Translations under genes and position numbers: made by a program
Shown: positions 1-5,905 of the stretch, in pieces
Position numbering within the stretch: the stretch's first letter is position 1
Layout: every line of letters starts with the position of its first letter
Assembly (NCBI GenBank): GCA_934546725.1
Contig: CAKTED010000044.1
Span: forward strand, 1-9,624
Source: an uncultured Oscillospiraceae bacterium
Lineage (GTDB): Bacteria > Bacillota > Clostridia > Oscillospirales > Oscillospiraceae
Direction of reading: 5' to 3'
Length of the DNA stretch: 9,624 bases
The notes under the pieces: generated by a model
Told to the model about the DNA's origin: nothing
Databases searched by the model: none
Seen by the model: only the letters and a program-made list of their open reading frames with translations

Positions 1-103
1 GCTCAACTCCGCCCGGCAGCTCGCCCTTTTCCGCGGCGGCGGCATAGGCCGCGCGCACCAGCGAATCTATCTGAAGCTTTGCAGCCTCTATCATGTTTGC
101 CAT
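1..103 (-). CDS. argS: Arginyl-tRNA synthetase, N-terminal fragment (cut by window edge)
   Basis: Only the first 34 codons are in the window. The peptide begins MANMIEAAKLQIDSLV and continues through an alanine-rich helix to GELPGG, which resembles the start of the N-terminal additional domain of clostridial arginyl-tRNA synthetases. The enzyme charges tRNA-Arg with arginine in the cytoplasm. The start at 103 is chosen because AGGGAG lies about 10 bases upstream; the next Met, nine bases inside, would be too far from it. The YwiB-like gene ends 21 bases upstream on the same strand, and a ywiB-argS neighbourhood is known from Bacillus subtilis, which supports the call. No catalytic motif (HIGH, KMSKS) is visible because the rest lies outside, so identification rests on the N-terminus and context. 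Confidence 0.7.
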   Translation of the reverse strand, partial: MANMIEAAKLQIDSLVRAAYAAAAEKGELPGGVE

Positions 104-124
104 ATCGTCCGTTCTCCCTTTCAA

Positions 125-541
125 TCAGGCTTCTTTGAAATCTATCACAAATTCATTGTTGCCAATTTTAACATTATCCACATCAAGGCCATAGGCTATC
201 TCCATATGGCCGCCGTCCTCGTCAATTTTTACGGCAAGGCGGCGGGTCGAGATCCCCATCGTGCTCGCGCCGTAAGGTGTGCTGTAAAGAAAGATGTGCT
301 TCCTTCCACGCTGAAAAAGCATCTGGCTCGTAACACTGCCCTCGCGGGACAGGGTCACGACGGCCGGCTCGATGGCGAAAGTAGTGGTCGTGCCCTCCAT
401 TCCGGTGATGCTGCTTTCCTCATATTTCAGCACGCTCTGCTCCGGGGAATATTCGTATTCGCCCTCCGTTACAAGCTCTATTTTATCGCTCTCTCCGGCG
501 GCCTCCTGCTTTCCAATGATGGAGATCATAACTTTTTTCAT
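125..541 (-). CDS. ywiB: YwiB-like DUF1934 beta-barrel protein
   Basis: Small protein of 138 aa with alternating beta-strand character and no signal peptide or membrane segment, so presumably cytoplasmic. Recognisable family features are an early MISIIGKQ strand, the segment SDKIELVTEGEYEY, a central GMEGTTTTFAI strand, the QRGRKHIFLYSTPYG stretch (about residues 78-92) and a C-terminal NEFVIDFKEA. DUF1934 members are predicted calycin-like barrels of unknown function. The reading frame extends to an ATG at 565, but that codon has no ribosome binding site. The ATG at 541 has AAAGGA about 12 bases upstream and gives the usual family start MKKVMISI, so I use it. The gene lies 39 bases after murI and 21 before argS, so all three are probably co-transcribed. 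The molecular role is not known. Confidence 0.8.
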   Translation of the reverse strand: MKKVMISIIGKQEAAGESDKIELVTEGEYEYSPEQSVLKYEESSITGMEGTTTTFAIEPAVVTLSREGSVTSQMLFQRGRKHIFLYSTPYGASTMGISTRRLAVKIDEDGGHMEIAYGLDVDNVKIGNNEFVIDFKEA

Positions 542-580
542 AAATTCCCGTGTTCCTTTTATCATTTAAATGGCGCTGTA

Positions 581-1390
581 TCACAAAAGCTCTATGCGGC
601 TCACTCTGCCGCCGATGTCTCCGCCCATGAAGAAGGACGCCAGGCGGCTGAAGCCCTCCGTATTATCGGTAACGTAGTACTCTCTGCCACCGATTCGCCC
701 CGGCTCGGCAAGAGCGTCCCGCTGGCGCAGCTTTTTCATTACGTACTCCGCCGTTTCCGCTCCGGCGCTCACGAGGCTGACATCCGGCCCCATGAAGTCG
801 CCGATAACGCCGCTTATGAGCGGGTAATGAGTGCAGCCAAGGATGAGCGTATCTATTCCGTCGGCCTTGAGCGGAGCAAGGTACTCCTCCGCCACAAGCT
901 CTATCACCCTGTCCCCCCGCGATACTCTGCCGTTTTCAACAAGCGGCACAAAAAGCGGACAGGCCGCCGAAAAAACTCTGCATTCCGGCCTGAAGCGGTG
1001 GATGGCGCGCTCATAGGCCCCGCTTCCGATGGAGTTCACCGTTCCGATAACGCCTATTTTGCCGCTGCGGCTCAGTCTGGCGGCCTTCCACGCCGTCGGC
1101 TCGACGACGCCGAATATGGGCGTTGAATAATCGCCCGCGATCTGCTCGAGTGCCACCGTGCTTACGGTGCCGCAGGCAACCACGACCGCCTTGATATTGT
1201 GGGACAGCAGAAACTCTATGTCCTGCCGCGCATATTTTATGATCGTCTCCGTAGACCGCCCGCCGTACGGCACGCGGCCGGTATCTCCGAGATAGATAAG
1301 ATCCTCGTTCGGCATCGTCTCCACAAGTCTGCGCATCGCGGTAAGACCGCCGAAGCCGGAATCAAAAACGCCAATCGGCCTGTTATCCAT
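581..1390 (-). CDS. murI: Glutamate racemase
   Basis: Cofactor-independent racemase converting L-glutamate to D-glutamate for peptidoglycan, acting in the cytoplasm. The 269-aa length is normal for MurI. Visible motifs are GVFDSGFGGLT (Asp10, Ser11), VPYGGRS (residues 40-46), the first catalytic cysteine in VVACGTVS (Cys73) and the second in LGCTHYP (Cys186, His188). The canonical motif at the first cysteine is CNTAS, so Asn is replaced by Gly74 and Ala by Val76. In the upstream motif, Gly38 sits where Ala is usual before RVPYG. The frame is open to 1471, but the extra 27 residues do not resemble MurI. The ATG at 1390 is preceded closely by GGGGGAG and gives the family-typical start MDNRPIGVFDSG. 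First gene of the murI-ywiB-argS operon, about 120 bases behind its predicted transcription start. Confidence 0.93.
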   Translation of the reverse strand: MDNRPIGVFDSGFGGLTAMRRLVETMPNEDLIYLGDTGRVPYGGRSTETIIKYARQDIEFLLSHNIKAVVVACGTVSTVALEQIAGDYSTPIFGVVEPTAWKAARLSRSGKIGVIGTVNSIGSGAYERAIHRFRPECRVFSAACPLFVPLVENGRVSRGDRVIELVAEEYLAPLKADGIDTLILGCTHYPLISGVIGDFMGPDVSLVSAGAETAEYVMKKLRQRDALAEPGRIGGREYYVTDNTEGFSRLASFFMGGDIGGRVSRIELL

Positions 1391-1490
1391 ATTGCTCCCC
1401 CAGGCAGCGGCGCTGAGCCGCCGCGTTTTCTGCATACGCCGTTCGAGATTTTCCATGCACGCAGCCGACATATGTAAAGCCGCGCGGCCC

Positions 1491-1535
1491 TTCCCGAAAG
1501 ACTGATAGTCATATTATAATATAATAATTCGGGAA
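1491..1535. repeat. Nested palindromes over the murI promoter
   Basis: A perfect 8-bp inverted repeat, TTCCCGAA at 1491-1498 and TTCGGGAA at 1528-1535, encloses two smaller palindromes: GACTGATAGTC (1500-1510) and ATATTATAATAT (1511-1522). The outer arms bracket the predicted -10 and transcription start of murI. This may be an operator or a structure at the 5' end of the leader; which regulator would act is unknown. Confidence 0.45.
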
Positions 1536-1544
1536 AAATTACAA
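1516..1544 (-). promoter_or_regulatory. Promoter of the murI operon
   Basis: On the minus strand a -35-like TTGTAA (1539-1544) is separated by exactly 17 bases from TATTAT (1516-1521). A TATAAT hexamer lies three bases further downstream as an alternative -10. Predicted transcription start is near 1509, leaving a leader of about 120 bases before murI. Confidence 0.6.
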
Positions 1545-1655
1545 GGGCCAGGGCATAATTAAAGCGCATATTTTCAAAGTCCGGCCGCCGCGGGAGCCTG
1601 CATATTTTTTGCTCTGTTCATAAAAATACATATGGAATTTCCGTGCCCGATGGTG

Positions 1656-1661
1656 TATAAT
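1656..1661 (+). promoter_or_regulatory. Possible -10 element for the 1701 gene
   Basis: A perfect TATAAT lies 45 bases before the TTG start. I see no good -35 hexamer at 16-18 bases upstream (the region reads TATGGAATTT), so the promoter is only partly supported. Confidence 0.4.
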
Positions 1662-1700
1662 GATAATGATATCTGAAGGCTCATGGGAGGTGCGTTTGCT

Positions 1701-2108
1701 TTGAAGCTTGAGCTTAGCGATAAGGAGTTCCGCCGGCTGCTGGACATGGTCTATATCGGCAACTGGATCCTCAACTCCACTCGTGGAGACGACCGCATAA
1801 AGGATTATGACGATCTCGAATCCAAACTTTTCGCCCACTGCATGAAGACCGGCATGTACTCCCTCTTCGAGGTGGTGGACGGCGAGGTCCTGCCCAGCAA
1901 TCGCTTTGCCGAGGGCGGCATCCACGAGGCCATCATGGATTATGAAGACACCGTGTTCTACGAGATCCTCGCCGAGGAGCTGGCGCGCAGGGACATGGAT
2001 TTTGCCCCGATAAATTCCGAAAACATGGATGAACTCACCGAGCGCATCGACGAATACATCGAAGAATTTGAAGAAAACGGCGTGAACAACATCTCGCTCG
2101 ACAAATGA
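1701..2108 (+). CDS. Acidic protein of unknown function, 135 aa
   Basis: I do not recognise this protein as a named family. It is soluble-looking, with no signal peptide or membrane segment. It begins MKLELSDKEFRRLLDMVYIGNWILN and continues through a polar helical region (TRGDDRIKDYDDLESKLF). The C-terminal half is strongly acidic and helical (YEDTVFYEILAEELARR, then ERIDEYIEEFEENG). The frame opens at an ATG at 1683, but GGGAGG at 1685-1690 lies inside that extension and is correctly placed (10 bases) for the TTG at 1701, so I take TTG as the start. It is divergent from murI and followed by a strong terminator, so it is probably monocistronic. Codon use looks like that of its neighbours. Its role is unknown. 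Confidence 0.75.
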   Translation: MKLELSDKEFRRLLDMVYIGNWILNSTRGDDRIKDYDDLESKLFAHCMKTGMYSLFEVVDGEVLPSNRFAEGGIHEAIMDYEDTVFYEILAEELARRDMDFAPINSENMDELTERIDEYIEEFEENGVNNISLDK

Positions 2109-2119
2109 TACTAAATCAT

Positions 2120-2150
2120 TGAATAAAAGACCTTCCCGAACGCCAAACTG
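2120..2150 (+). promoter_or_regulatory. Candidate forespore (sigma-G-like) promoter of spoVAC
   Basis: TGAATA (2120-2125) followed after 18 bases by CAAACTG (2144-2150) resembles the B. subtilis sigma-G pattern (-35 TGAATA, -10 CATACTA), with 5 of 7 matches in the -10. Transcription would begin near 2156-2158, inside the 3' arm of the upstream terminator. That gives a short leader carrying GGGAGG without its pairing partner. spoVA genes are sigma-G-dependent in B. subtilis. The match is by eye only. Confidence 0.45.
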
Positions 2151-2170
2151 TTCATGGGAGGTCTTTTTTT
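2125..2170 (+). terminator. Intrinsic terminator of the 1701 gene, overlapping the spoVAC RBS
   Basis: AAAAGACC (2125-2132) pairs with GGTCTTTT (2160-2167). The stem is extended inward by CCC with GGG and by GAAC with GTTC, with small bulges, and seven T's occupy 2164-2170. The 3' arm contains GGGAGGT (2156-2162), which is the ribosome binding site of spoVAC. A transcript reading through from upstream would therefore both terminate and hide that site. Confidence 0.8.
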
Positions 2171-2611
2171 ATGCAGAAAATGACGAAGACTGAATATGAC
2201 AGATACATCCGGCAAATATCGCCCCGCTCTCCGCTCGCGGCGGATATGCTGAAGGCTTTCGTAAGCGGCGGCCTGATCTGTGCCATCGGCCAGGCCATTC
2301 TGAACGCCTGGTCGGCGGCCGGGCTTGAGGCAGAGTCCGCCGCCGGGGCAACATCGATAACGCTCGTTTTTCTCGGCGCGCTGCTCACCGGTCTCGGACT
2401 CTACGACCGGCTCGCGCGTTTCTCGGGCGCCGGTACGCTCGTTCCGATAACGGGCTTTGCAAATTCCATCGTCTCGCCCGCCCTTGAGTACAAGGCGGAG
2501 GGCATCATCTCCGGCATGTCGGCAAAAATGTTTGTCATCGCGGGGCCCGTGATCGTATTCGGCCTGAGCGCAAGCGTCATATACGGACTGATCCTCGTAA
2601 TTTTCACCTGA
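2171..2611 (+). CDS. spoVAC: Stage V sporulation protein AC
   Basis: Integral membrane protein of 146 aa, close to the 150 aa of B. subtilis SpoVAC. In that species the SpoVA proteins move dipicolinic acid into the forespore and release it at germination, and SpoVAC has been reported as a mechanosensitive channel in the spore inner membrane. Sequence support: a polar N-terminus (MTKTEYDRYIRQISPRSPL), a first membrane segment around 28-45 (FVSGGLICAIGQAIL), a second around 62-78 (ITLVFLGALLTGLGLYD), the family motif GAGTLVPITGFANSIVSP at about 86-103 followed by EYKAEG, and a last membrane segment at about 121-144. The ATG follows GGGAGGT by 8 bases. In most spore formers spoVAD and spoVAE come next; here the 3' side is a repeat island and no other spoVA gene is present. 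Confidence 0.93.
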   Translation: MQKMTKTEYDRYIRQISPRSPLAADMLKAFVSGGLICAIGQAILNAWSAAGLEAESAAGATSITLVFLGALLTGLGLYDRLARFSGAGTLVPITGFANSIVSPALEYKAEGIISGMSAKMFVIAGPVIVFGLSASVIYGLILVIFT

Positions 2612-2635
2612 GTGACTGTCAGAGAATGCAAAAAA

Positions 2636-2679
2636 TCGCGTCTTTCGGATATCTTATCCGAAAGGCGCGTGAGCGTGTC
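2636..2679 (+). repeat. 44-bp direct repeat, copy 1
   Basis: Starts TCGCGTCTTTCGGATA and ends GCGCGTGAGCGTGTC. It contains a hairpin with 9-bp arms TTTCGGATA and TATCCGAAA around a TCT loop, extended by a GCGTC/GGCGC pairing with one G-U. Identical over 44 bases to the copy at 2906-2949. In this copy the terminal GAGCGTGTC is also the 5' arm of the next hairpin. Confidence 0.95.
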
Positions 2680-2905
2680 GATAAAGTCGACACGCTCTCG
2701 CAGAAATGCAGGCATTTCTGCGAAGAGATGCAGCCTGCTGCGCGCACTCGCTGTGCTCGCACACTGGCAGGCTGAGAAGTGTTTTTTCCGAGGCGCATGT
2801 CCCCGTAAAAAACGGGATTTGATTTTATTCCGTCATCTGCGGATGACGGAACTCTGTGAGACTGTCTGCATAATAAAATTGCAAAAAAGCTTTTTCGACA
2901 GACTG

Positions 2906-2949
2906 TCGCGTCTTTCGGATATCTTATCCGAAAGGCGCGTGAGCGTGTC
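2906..2949 (+). repeat. 44-bp direct repeat, copy 2
   Basis: Exact second copy, 270 bases downstream of the first. After GTGTC the sequence diverges (AATCTG instead of GATAAAG), so the partner arm TCGACACGCTC is missing here and the second unit appears truncated relative to the first. Confidence 0.95.
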
Positions 2950-3084
2950 AATCTGTACTGAAAGCGGCACCAATGCTCACTTTTTGCCGCCATGCGGTTT
3001 AACGGCATGATGCAAAAACAGGTATATGTACTATAACGAACGGGATATTATTGCTTTTTTTCTTACTTCTTACAATAGTTTAGC

Positions 3085-3113
3085 TTGACAAAAATGTAAA
3101 TAGCAATTAGAAT
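3085..3113 (+). promoter_or_regulatory. Sigma-A promoter of the TetR gene
   Basis: Perfect TTGACA (3085-3090), a 17-base AT-rich spacer, then TAGAAT (3108-3113). Predicted start near 3120, leaving a leader of roughly 70 bases. This is the best promoter match in the window. Confidence 0.85.
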
Positions 3114-3120
3114 ACACCTT

Positions 3121-3144
3121 ATGAAGCGAACCGATTCGTTTCAT
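3121..3144. promoter_or_regulatory. Palindromic operator, probable TetR autoregulatory site
   Basis: A 24-bp imperfect palindrome with half-sites ATGAAGCGAACC and GATTCGTTTCAT; 20 of 24 positions are symmetric. It lies immediately downstream of the -10, covering the predicted transcription start, where bound repressor would block initiation. TetR-family proteins usually bind such palindromes next to their own gene, so autorepression is inferred. Confidence 0.75.
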
Positions 3145-3188
3145 ATACCGGATCATACATATAAGCGAAATTTTGGAGGTGAGCGGCA

Positions 3189-3749
3189 ATGCCGCCGAAA
3201 GTCAGATTTGGCAAAGAAAGAGTACTCGACGCAGCTCTTCAGGTAACCCGTGAGGGCGGCATCGACGCGGTTAACGCGCGTTCCGTCGCCAAAAAGCTTG
3301 GATGCTCCACGCAGCCTCTTTTCAGCGTATTCGGCTCCATGGACGAGCTTAAAAACGGAGTGACCGATGTTGCCCTGTCGATATATGAAGAGCACATACT
3401 TGAGATCACGAAGGATTCCGCCGCGCCTTACCTCGGCATAGGTCGGGCTTACATTGACTTTGCCCGCGTTGAGCCGGAGCTTTTCAGGCTTCTTTTCATG
3501 AGCGGCCGCGTAAAGCCCGAGCTGAACGGAACATGGGACAAATCCCTTGAATACGCCACGGGCGCACTTATGGAGAAAACCGGCTGCACCCGCGAACAGG
3601 CCGCCGCTCTTCACCGGCACATGTGGATATATGCCCACGGTCTCGCGGTGCTGCTCGTGACCCATTGTCTCGAGCTTGGCGAGGCCGAGACGGATAAGCT
3701 GCTGGAGACCGAGTTCAAGGCCATTCAGCAGTGCGGCGCGGAGCTCTGA
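3189..3749 (+). CDS. TetR/AcrR-family transcriptional regulator
   Basis: One-component DNA-binding regulator of 186 aa, normal for the family. The N-terminal helix-turn-helix domain spans about residues 8-55, with the core ARSVAKKLGCSTQPLFSVFGS at 30-50: the turn is at LGCS and the recognition helix includes TQPLFSVF. The typical lead-in KERVLDAALQVTREGGIDAV precedes it. The C-terminal ligand and dimer domain (about 70-186) is helical, with the segment RVEPELFRLLFMSG and a histidine-rich helix HRHMWIYAHGLAVLL, resembling regulators common in Clostridia whose ligands are mostly unknown. GGAGGTGA lies just upstream of the ATG. The gene is alone between its own promoter and terminator, with no adjacent transporter, so its targets other than itself cannot be named. 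Confidence 0.9.
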   Translation: MPPKVRFGKERVLDAALQVTREGGIDAVNARSVAKKLGCSTQPLFSVFGSMDELKNGVTDVALSIYEEHILEITKDSAAPYLGIGRAYIDFARVEPELFRLLFMSGRVKPELNGTWDKSLEYATGALMEKTGCTREQAAALHRHMWIYAHGLAVLLVTHCLELGEAETDKLLETEFKAIQQCGAEL

Positions 3750-3786
3750 AAAGCGCTGCCGCAAAATGAAATATGCCAGGCCAGTT

Positions 3787-3825
3787 GGGCCGTCCTTTTT
3801 CACGGGGGCGGCTCAATTATTTTTT
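3787..3825 (+). terminator. Intrinsic terminator of the TetR gene
   Basis: GGGCCGTCC (3787-3795) pairs with GGGCGGCTC (3806-3814) over 9 bp including two G-U pairs, followed by AATTATTTTTT. It lies about 40 bases after the TetR stop codon. Confidence 0.6.
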
Positions 3826-3857
3826 CCGCCATGGAATCGCCCGCGTTTTCGGCTCTC

Positions 3858-3896
3858 GCGAAGACCGGCGCGTCTCCCTCAGCGCGCGGTCTTCGC
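3858..3896. repeat. GC-rich hairpin between convergent genes
   Basis: GCGAAGACCGGCGCG (3858-3872) and CGCGCGGTCTTCGC (3883-3896) form a 14-bp stem with one bulged base and a 10-base loop. It follows the stop of the leftward peptidase gene by about 20 bases but lacks a T-tract on either strand, so it may protect the 3' end of that mRNA or act as a weak terminator. Confidence 0.6.
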
Positions 3897-3916
3897 AGCC
3901 TGTTGTCACCGCCGGA

Positions 3917-5905
3917 TCAGGCGATGGTATATATATCTCCGCTCTCGCATTCAAAGATAACGGCATCGGAGTAAGCGTAATTGTTCATGGCGTCGCGCAT
4001 CTCAAAGATCATGGCGTAGCTGCCGTCCGGCAGAGCCATCTCCGCAAAGGCGGTATCCGCCGTTACGGTAAAGGTCTCGGCCGCATAGGCCTCGGGATCG
4101 TCGTCTCCGCTCAGGGTGGACATATACCAGATGGTGGTGATGCTGTCGCCCTCCTGAAGCAGGCGCAGCTCCTTATCCGCCATTCCGCTGTCGTCAATTC
4201 CCTGGCGCGCGCCGAGTATGGACCACTCCCCGGCGGTGAAGTCATAAACCACCTGAAGGTTATAGTCCTCACCGTTGAGCAGAACGGGTACGGAATAGAG
4301 ATTGTAATCGTCGCCCTCGAAGCTCAGCTCCATATAGACGAGGTTTCCGTCTATCGAGCCCCAGACGCCGCGGAAATTATCGCTGAAGACACCGTTATCC
4401 CAGTCGGCATTCATGTCGTTATCCGTTCCGAGCAGCATCATGGTGTCGCTCTCCTCGTCAACGTAATACAGCGAGAAGCCGATGCCCGCGAGAATGTCGT
4501 TCGCCTCGGCGCCAAGCGTCATGGACGCCTTGCCCTCCTCGTCCACCTCGAGCGCAATGCCGTCCCAGCCCATGGAATCAAGCGTCTGTATCTCCGGCAG
4601 GGACTCTATGTCCATTCCGGCAAGATACTCCATTCCGCTGTCGTCCAGCTCGCCGGTCAGCTCGTAGGAATAGAAGTACTTGAACGCCGCGCCCGCGCCG
4701 ACGGAGTTATAGCCCCAGAAATCGTCCACGTCGCCGTTATAGGAATAGTAGCAGGAAAGGCCTGTGGACTCACTGCGGTACGGGCCGTTCACGCGGTAGA
4801 GCACGCATTCGTCAAGCGCATCCAGCACATCCTGCGCCGAGCTGAGCATGCCGCTGCACTGGCGGGCCATGTGGCCGAGGTCTACCATGTTCGTATAGCC
4901 CTGCTCCTTCGTATTGCCGCCGTAGTTCTCGCTCTGCGCGGCCGCGCGGCCGAACTGTGAGAAGAAACCGGGGTTCTCGCACGCGGCGGAAAGCGCCTCC
5001 GCGCCGAAGGTCTCATATGCGCCGAGCAGCGCGCCGACCTTTGAAAGATCGGTGAGCGAAAGGGTCGTGTTATCCTGCGTTCCGACAAGCTCGCAGCCCT
5101 CGTAATACGCATCGCATATCGCTCTTCCGAGCTCCGCGCCGTCCATGGACGGATCGTCCGCGAGAGCGCCCACCCATCTGGTATAGTACCAGCCGTTGGC
5201 AGGCTCCGTCTCCTCGGAGGCAACGAGGTAATGCGCAAGATCGCAGAACGTATAGGCAACGTCTACCGTTGCCATCAGGCAGGTATCAAAGCCGATAAGC
5301 TCAAGCGGAGGGTTCTCCGCGTCCGGCATCCAGACGCTCGAAAAGGCCTCGTACATCTCGTCAAGAGTGAGGGAATCCAGTCCGTAAAGCTCATCGAACG
5401 CCGCGCCCGAAACGGAGCCGCCGCCGTGGTTCCAGAAGACGACAGCCGTTTTGTCGGCCGGATAGTTCGTGCTGGCAAAGGAAAGGAAGTCTGCCAGCGT
5501 CTGAGCATCTCCCATATTGGCCGAGGGCTGCTCGTCCACCAGCTTGAAGTCCTCGCTGTCGTAAACCCAGCGCTGGAGCTTGCTCGCGTCCACGAGCTCG
5601 TTGTGCCACTCCGAGGAGCCGCCGGTCTCTACGACTACGGTGACGTTCTCGGGCAGCGAGACCTCCATCAGCTCGGCGAGGTCGCCCGTGGCAAAGCCGC
5701 CGCCGGACTCAAGGTCGCTTCCGCAGAGATACCAGTACACTGCCCAGCTCTCGTCCCCCGTCGCTTCTGAGGGCGATTTCTGCTCCGTACCGGCCGTTTC
5801 CTGGTTGTCGGGTGTAACTTCATCCCCGGCATCGTCCCCGCCGCACGCGGCAAATGAGAGGACCATACACAGTGCCAGCAAAATGCTGATAATTTTCCTT
5901 TTCAT
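3917..5905 (-). CDS. Clostripain-family (C11) cysteine peptidase, surface lipoprotein
   Basis: Predicted lipoprotein of 662 aa. The N-terminus MKRKIISILLALCMVLSFAAC is a lipoprotein signal peptide with lipobox FAAC, so Cys21 would be lipidated and the enzyme anchored outside the membrane. Residues about 22-52 are a low-complexity D/E/T/S linker. The caspase-like C11 domain follows: strand WAVYWYLCGSDLE (about 54-66), catalytic histidine in VFWNHGGGS (His160) and catalytic cysteine in IGFDTCLMA (Cys209). The family cleaves after basic residues, typically Arg, often after self-processing; substrate here is unknown. The remaining 400 or so residues include an acidic, Tyr-rich beta-domain (about 450-662). 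AAGGAGG lies 8 bases before the ATG, inside the upstream gene, and the two genes overlap as ATGA. Expression may depend on the divergent LytTR system. Confidence 0.9.
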   Translation of the reverse strand: MKRKIISILLALCMVLSFAACGGDDAGDEVTPDNQETAGTEQKSPSEATGDESWAVYWYLCGSDLESGGGFATGDLAELMEVSLPENVTVVVETGGSSEWHNELVDASKLQRWVYDSEDFKLVDEQPSANMGDAQTLADFLSFASTNYPADKTAVVFWNHGGGSVSGAAFDELYGLDSLTLDEMYEAFSSVWMPDAENPPLELIGFDTCLMATVDVAYTFCDLAHYLVASEETEPANGWYYTRWVGALADDPSMDGAELGRAICDAYYEGCELVGTQDNTTLSLTDLSKVGALLGAYETFGAEALSAACENPGFFSQFGRAAAQSENYGGNTKEQGYTNMVDLGHMARQCSGMLSSAQDVLDALDECVLYRVNGPYRSESTGLSCYYSYNGDVDDFWGYNSVGAGAAFKYFYSYELTGELDDSGMEYLAGMDIESLPEIQTLDSMGWDGIALEVDEEGKASMTLGAEANDILAGIGFSLYYVDEESDTMMLLGTDNDMNADWDNGVFSDNFRGVWGSIDGNLVYMELSFEGDDYNLYSVPVLLNGEDYNLQVVYDFTAGEWSILGARQGIDDSGMADKELRLLQEGDSITTIWYMSTLSGDDDPEAYAAETFTVTADTAFAEMALPDGSYAMIFEMRDAMNNYAYSDAVIFECESGDIYTIA

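Larger units (their letters stand above)
2612..3015. repeat. Non-coding hairpin island downstream of spoVAC
   Basis: About 400 bases with no credible gene, built from successive near-perfect inverted repeats: 2637-2668; 2671-2697 (11-bp stem, GAGCGTGTCGA with TCGACACGCTC); 2699-2722 (CGCAGAAATGC with GCATTTCTGCG); about 2731-2774 (AGCCTGC with GCAGGCT enclosing GCAC/GTGC); 2838-2861 (TTCCGTCATC, TGCG loop, GATGACGGAA); the AAAAAGCTTTTT palindrome near 2884-2895; CGACAG-A-CTGTCG at 2896-2908; and a copy of the first hairpin at 2907-2938. GACTGTC occurs at 2614, 2861 and 2901. Frames stay open on both strands across the island, but the predicted peptides simply repeat with the DNA and have no ribosome binding site. 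The composition suggests a dispersed intergenic repeat or mobile-element remnant. Confidence 0.75.

Noticed and set aside
206..1126. 306-aa open frame on the plus strand
   Set aside because: Antisense to the YwiB-like gene and murI; no start signal or recognisable domain.
1391..1471. N-terminal extension of MurI from the ATG at 1471
   Set aside because: The extra 27 residues are unlike MurI and there is no ribosome binding site at 1471; the ATG at 1390 has a nearby GGGGGAG and gives the family start.
2636..2949. CRISPR array
   Set aside because: Only two repeat copies 270 bases apart, with hairpin-filled sequence between them and no regular spacers or cas genes.
2612..3010. Open reading frames on both strands across the hairpin island (about 130 aa each)
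   Set aside because: They lack ribosome binding sites. The peptides duplicate exactly where the DNA does, and openness on both strands follows from the palindromic DNA. No protein family is recognisable.
2612..3015. Insertion sequence
   Set aside because: No transposase fragment, and no pair of terminal inverted repeats with target duplications could be made out by eye; only repeat structure is seen.
3773..4960. 395-aa open frame on the plus strand
   Set aside because: Antisense to the C11 peptidase gene. The minus-strand protein has a lipoprotein signal, catalytic motifs and a strong ribosome binding site, while this frame shows none.
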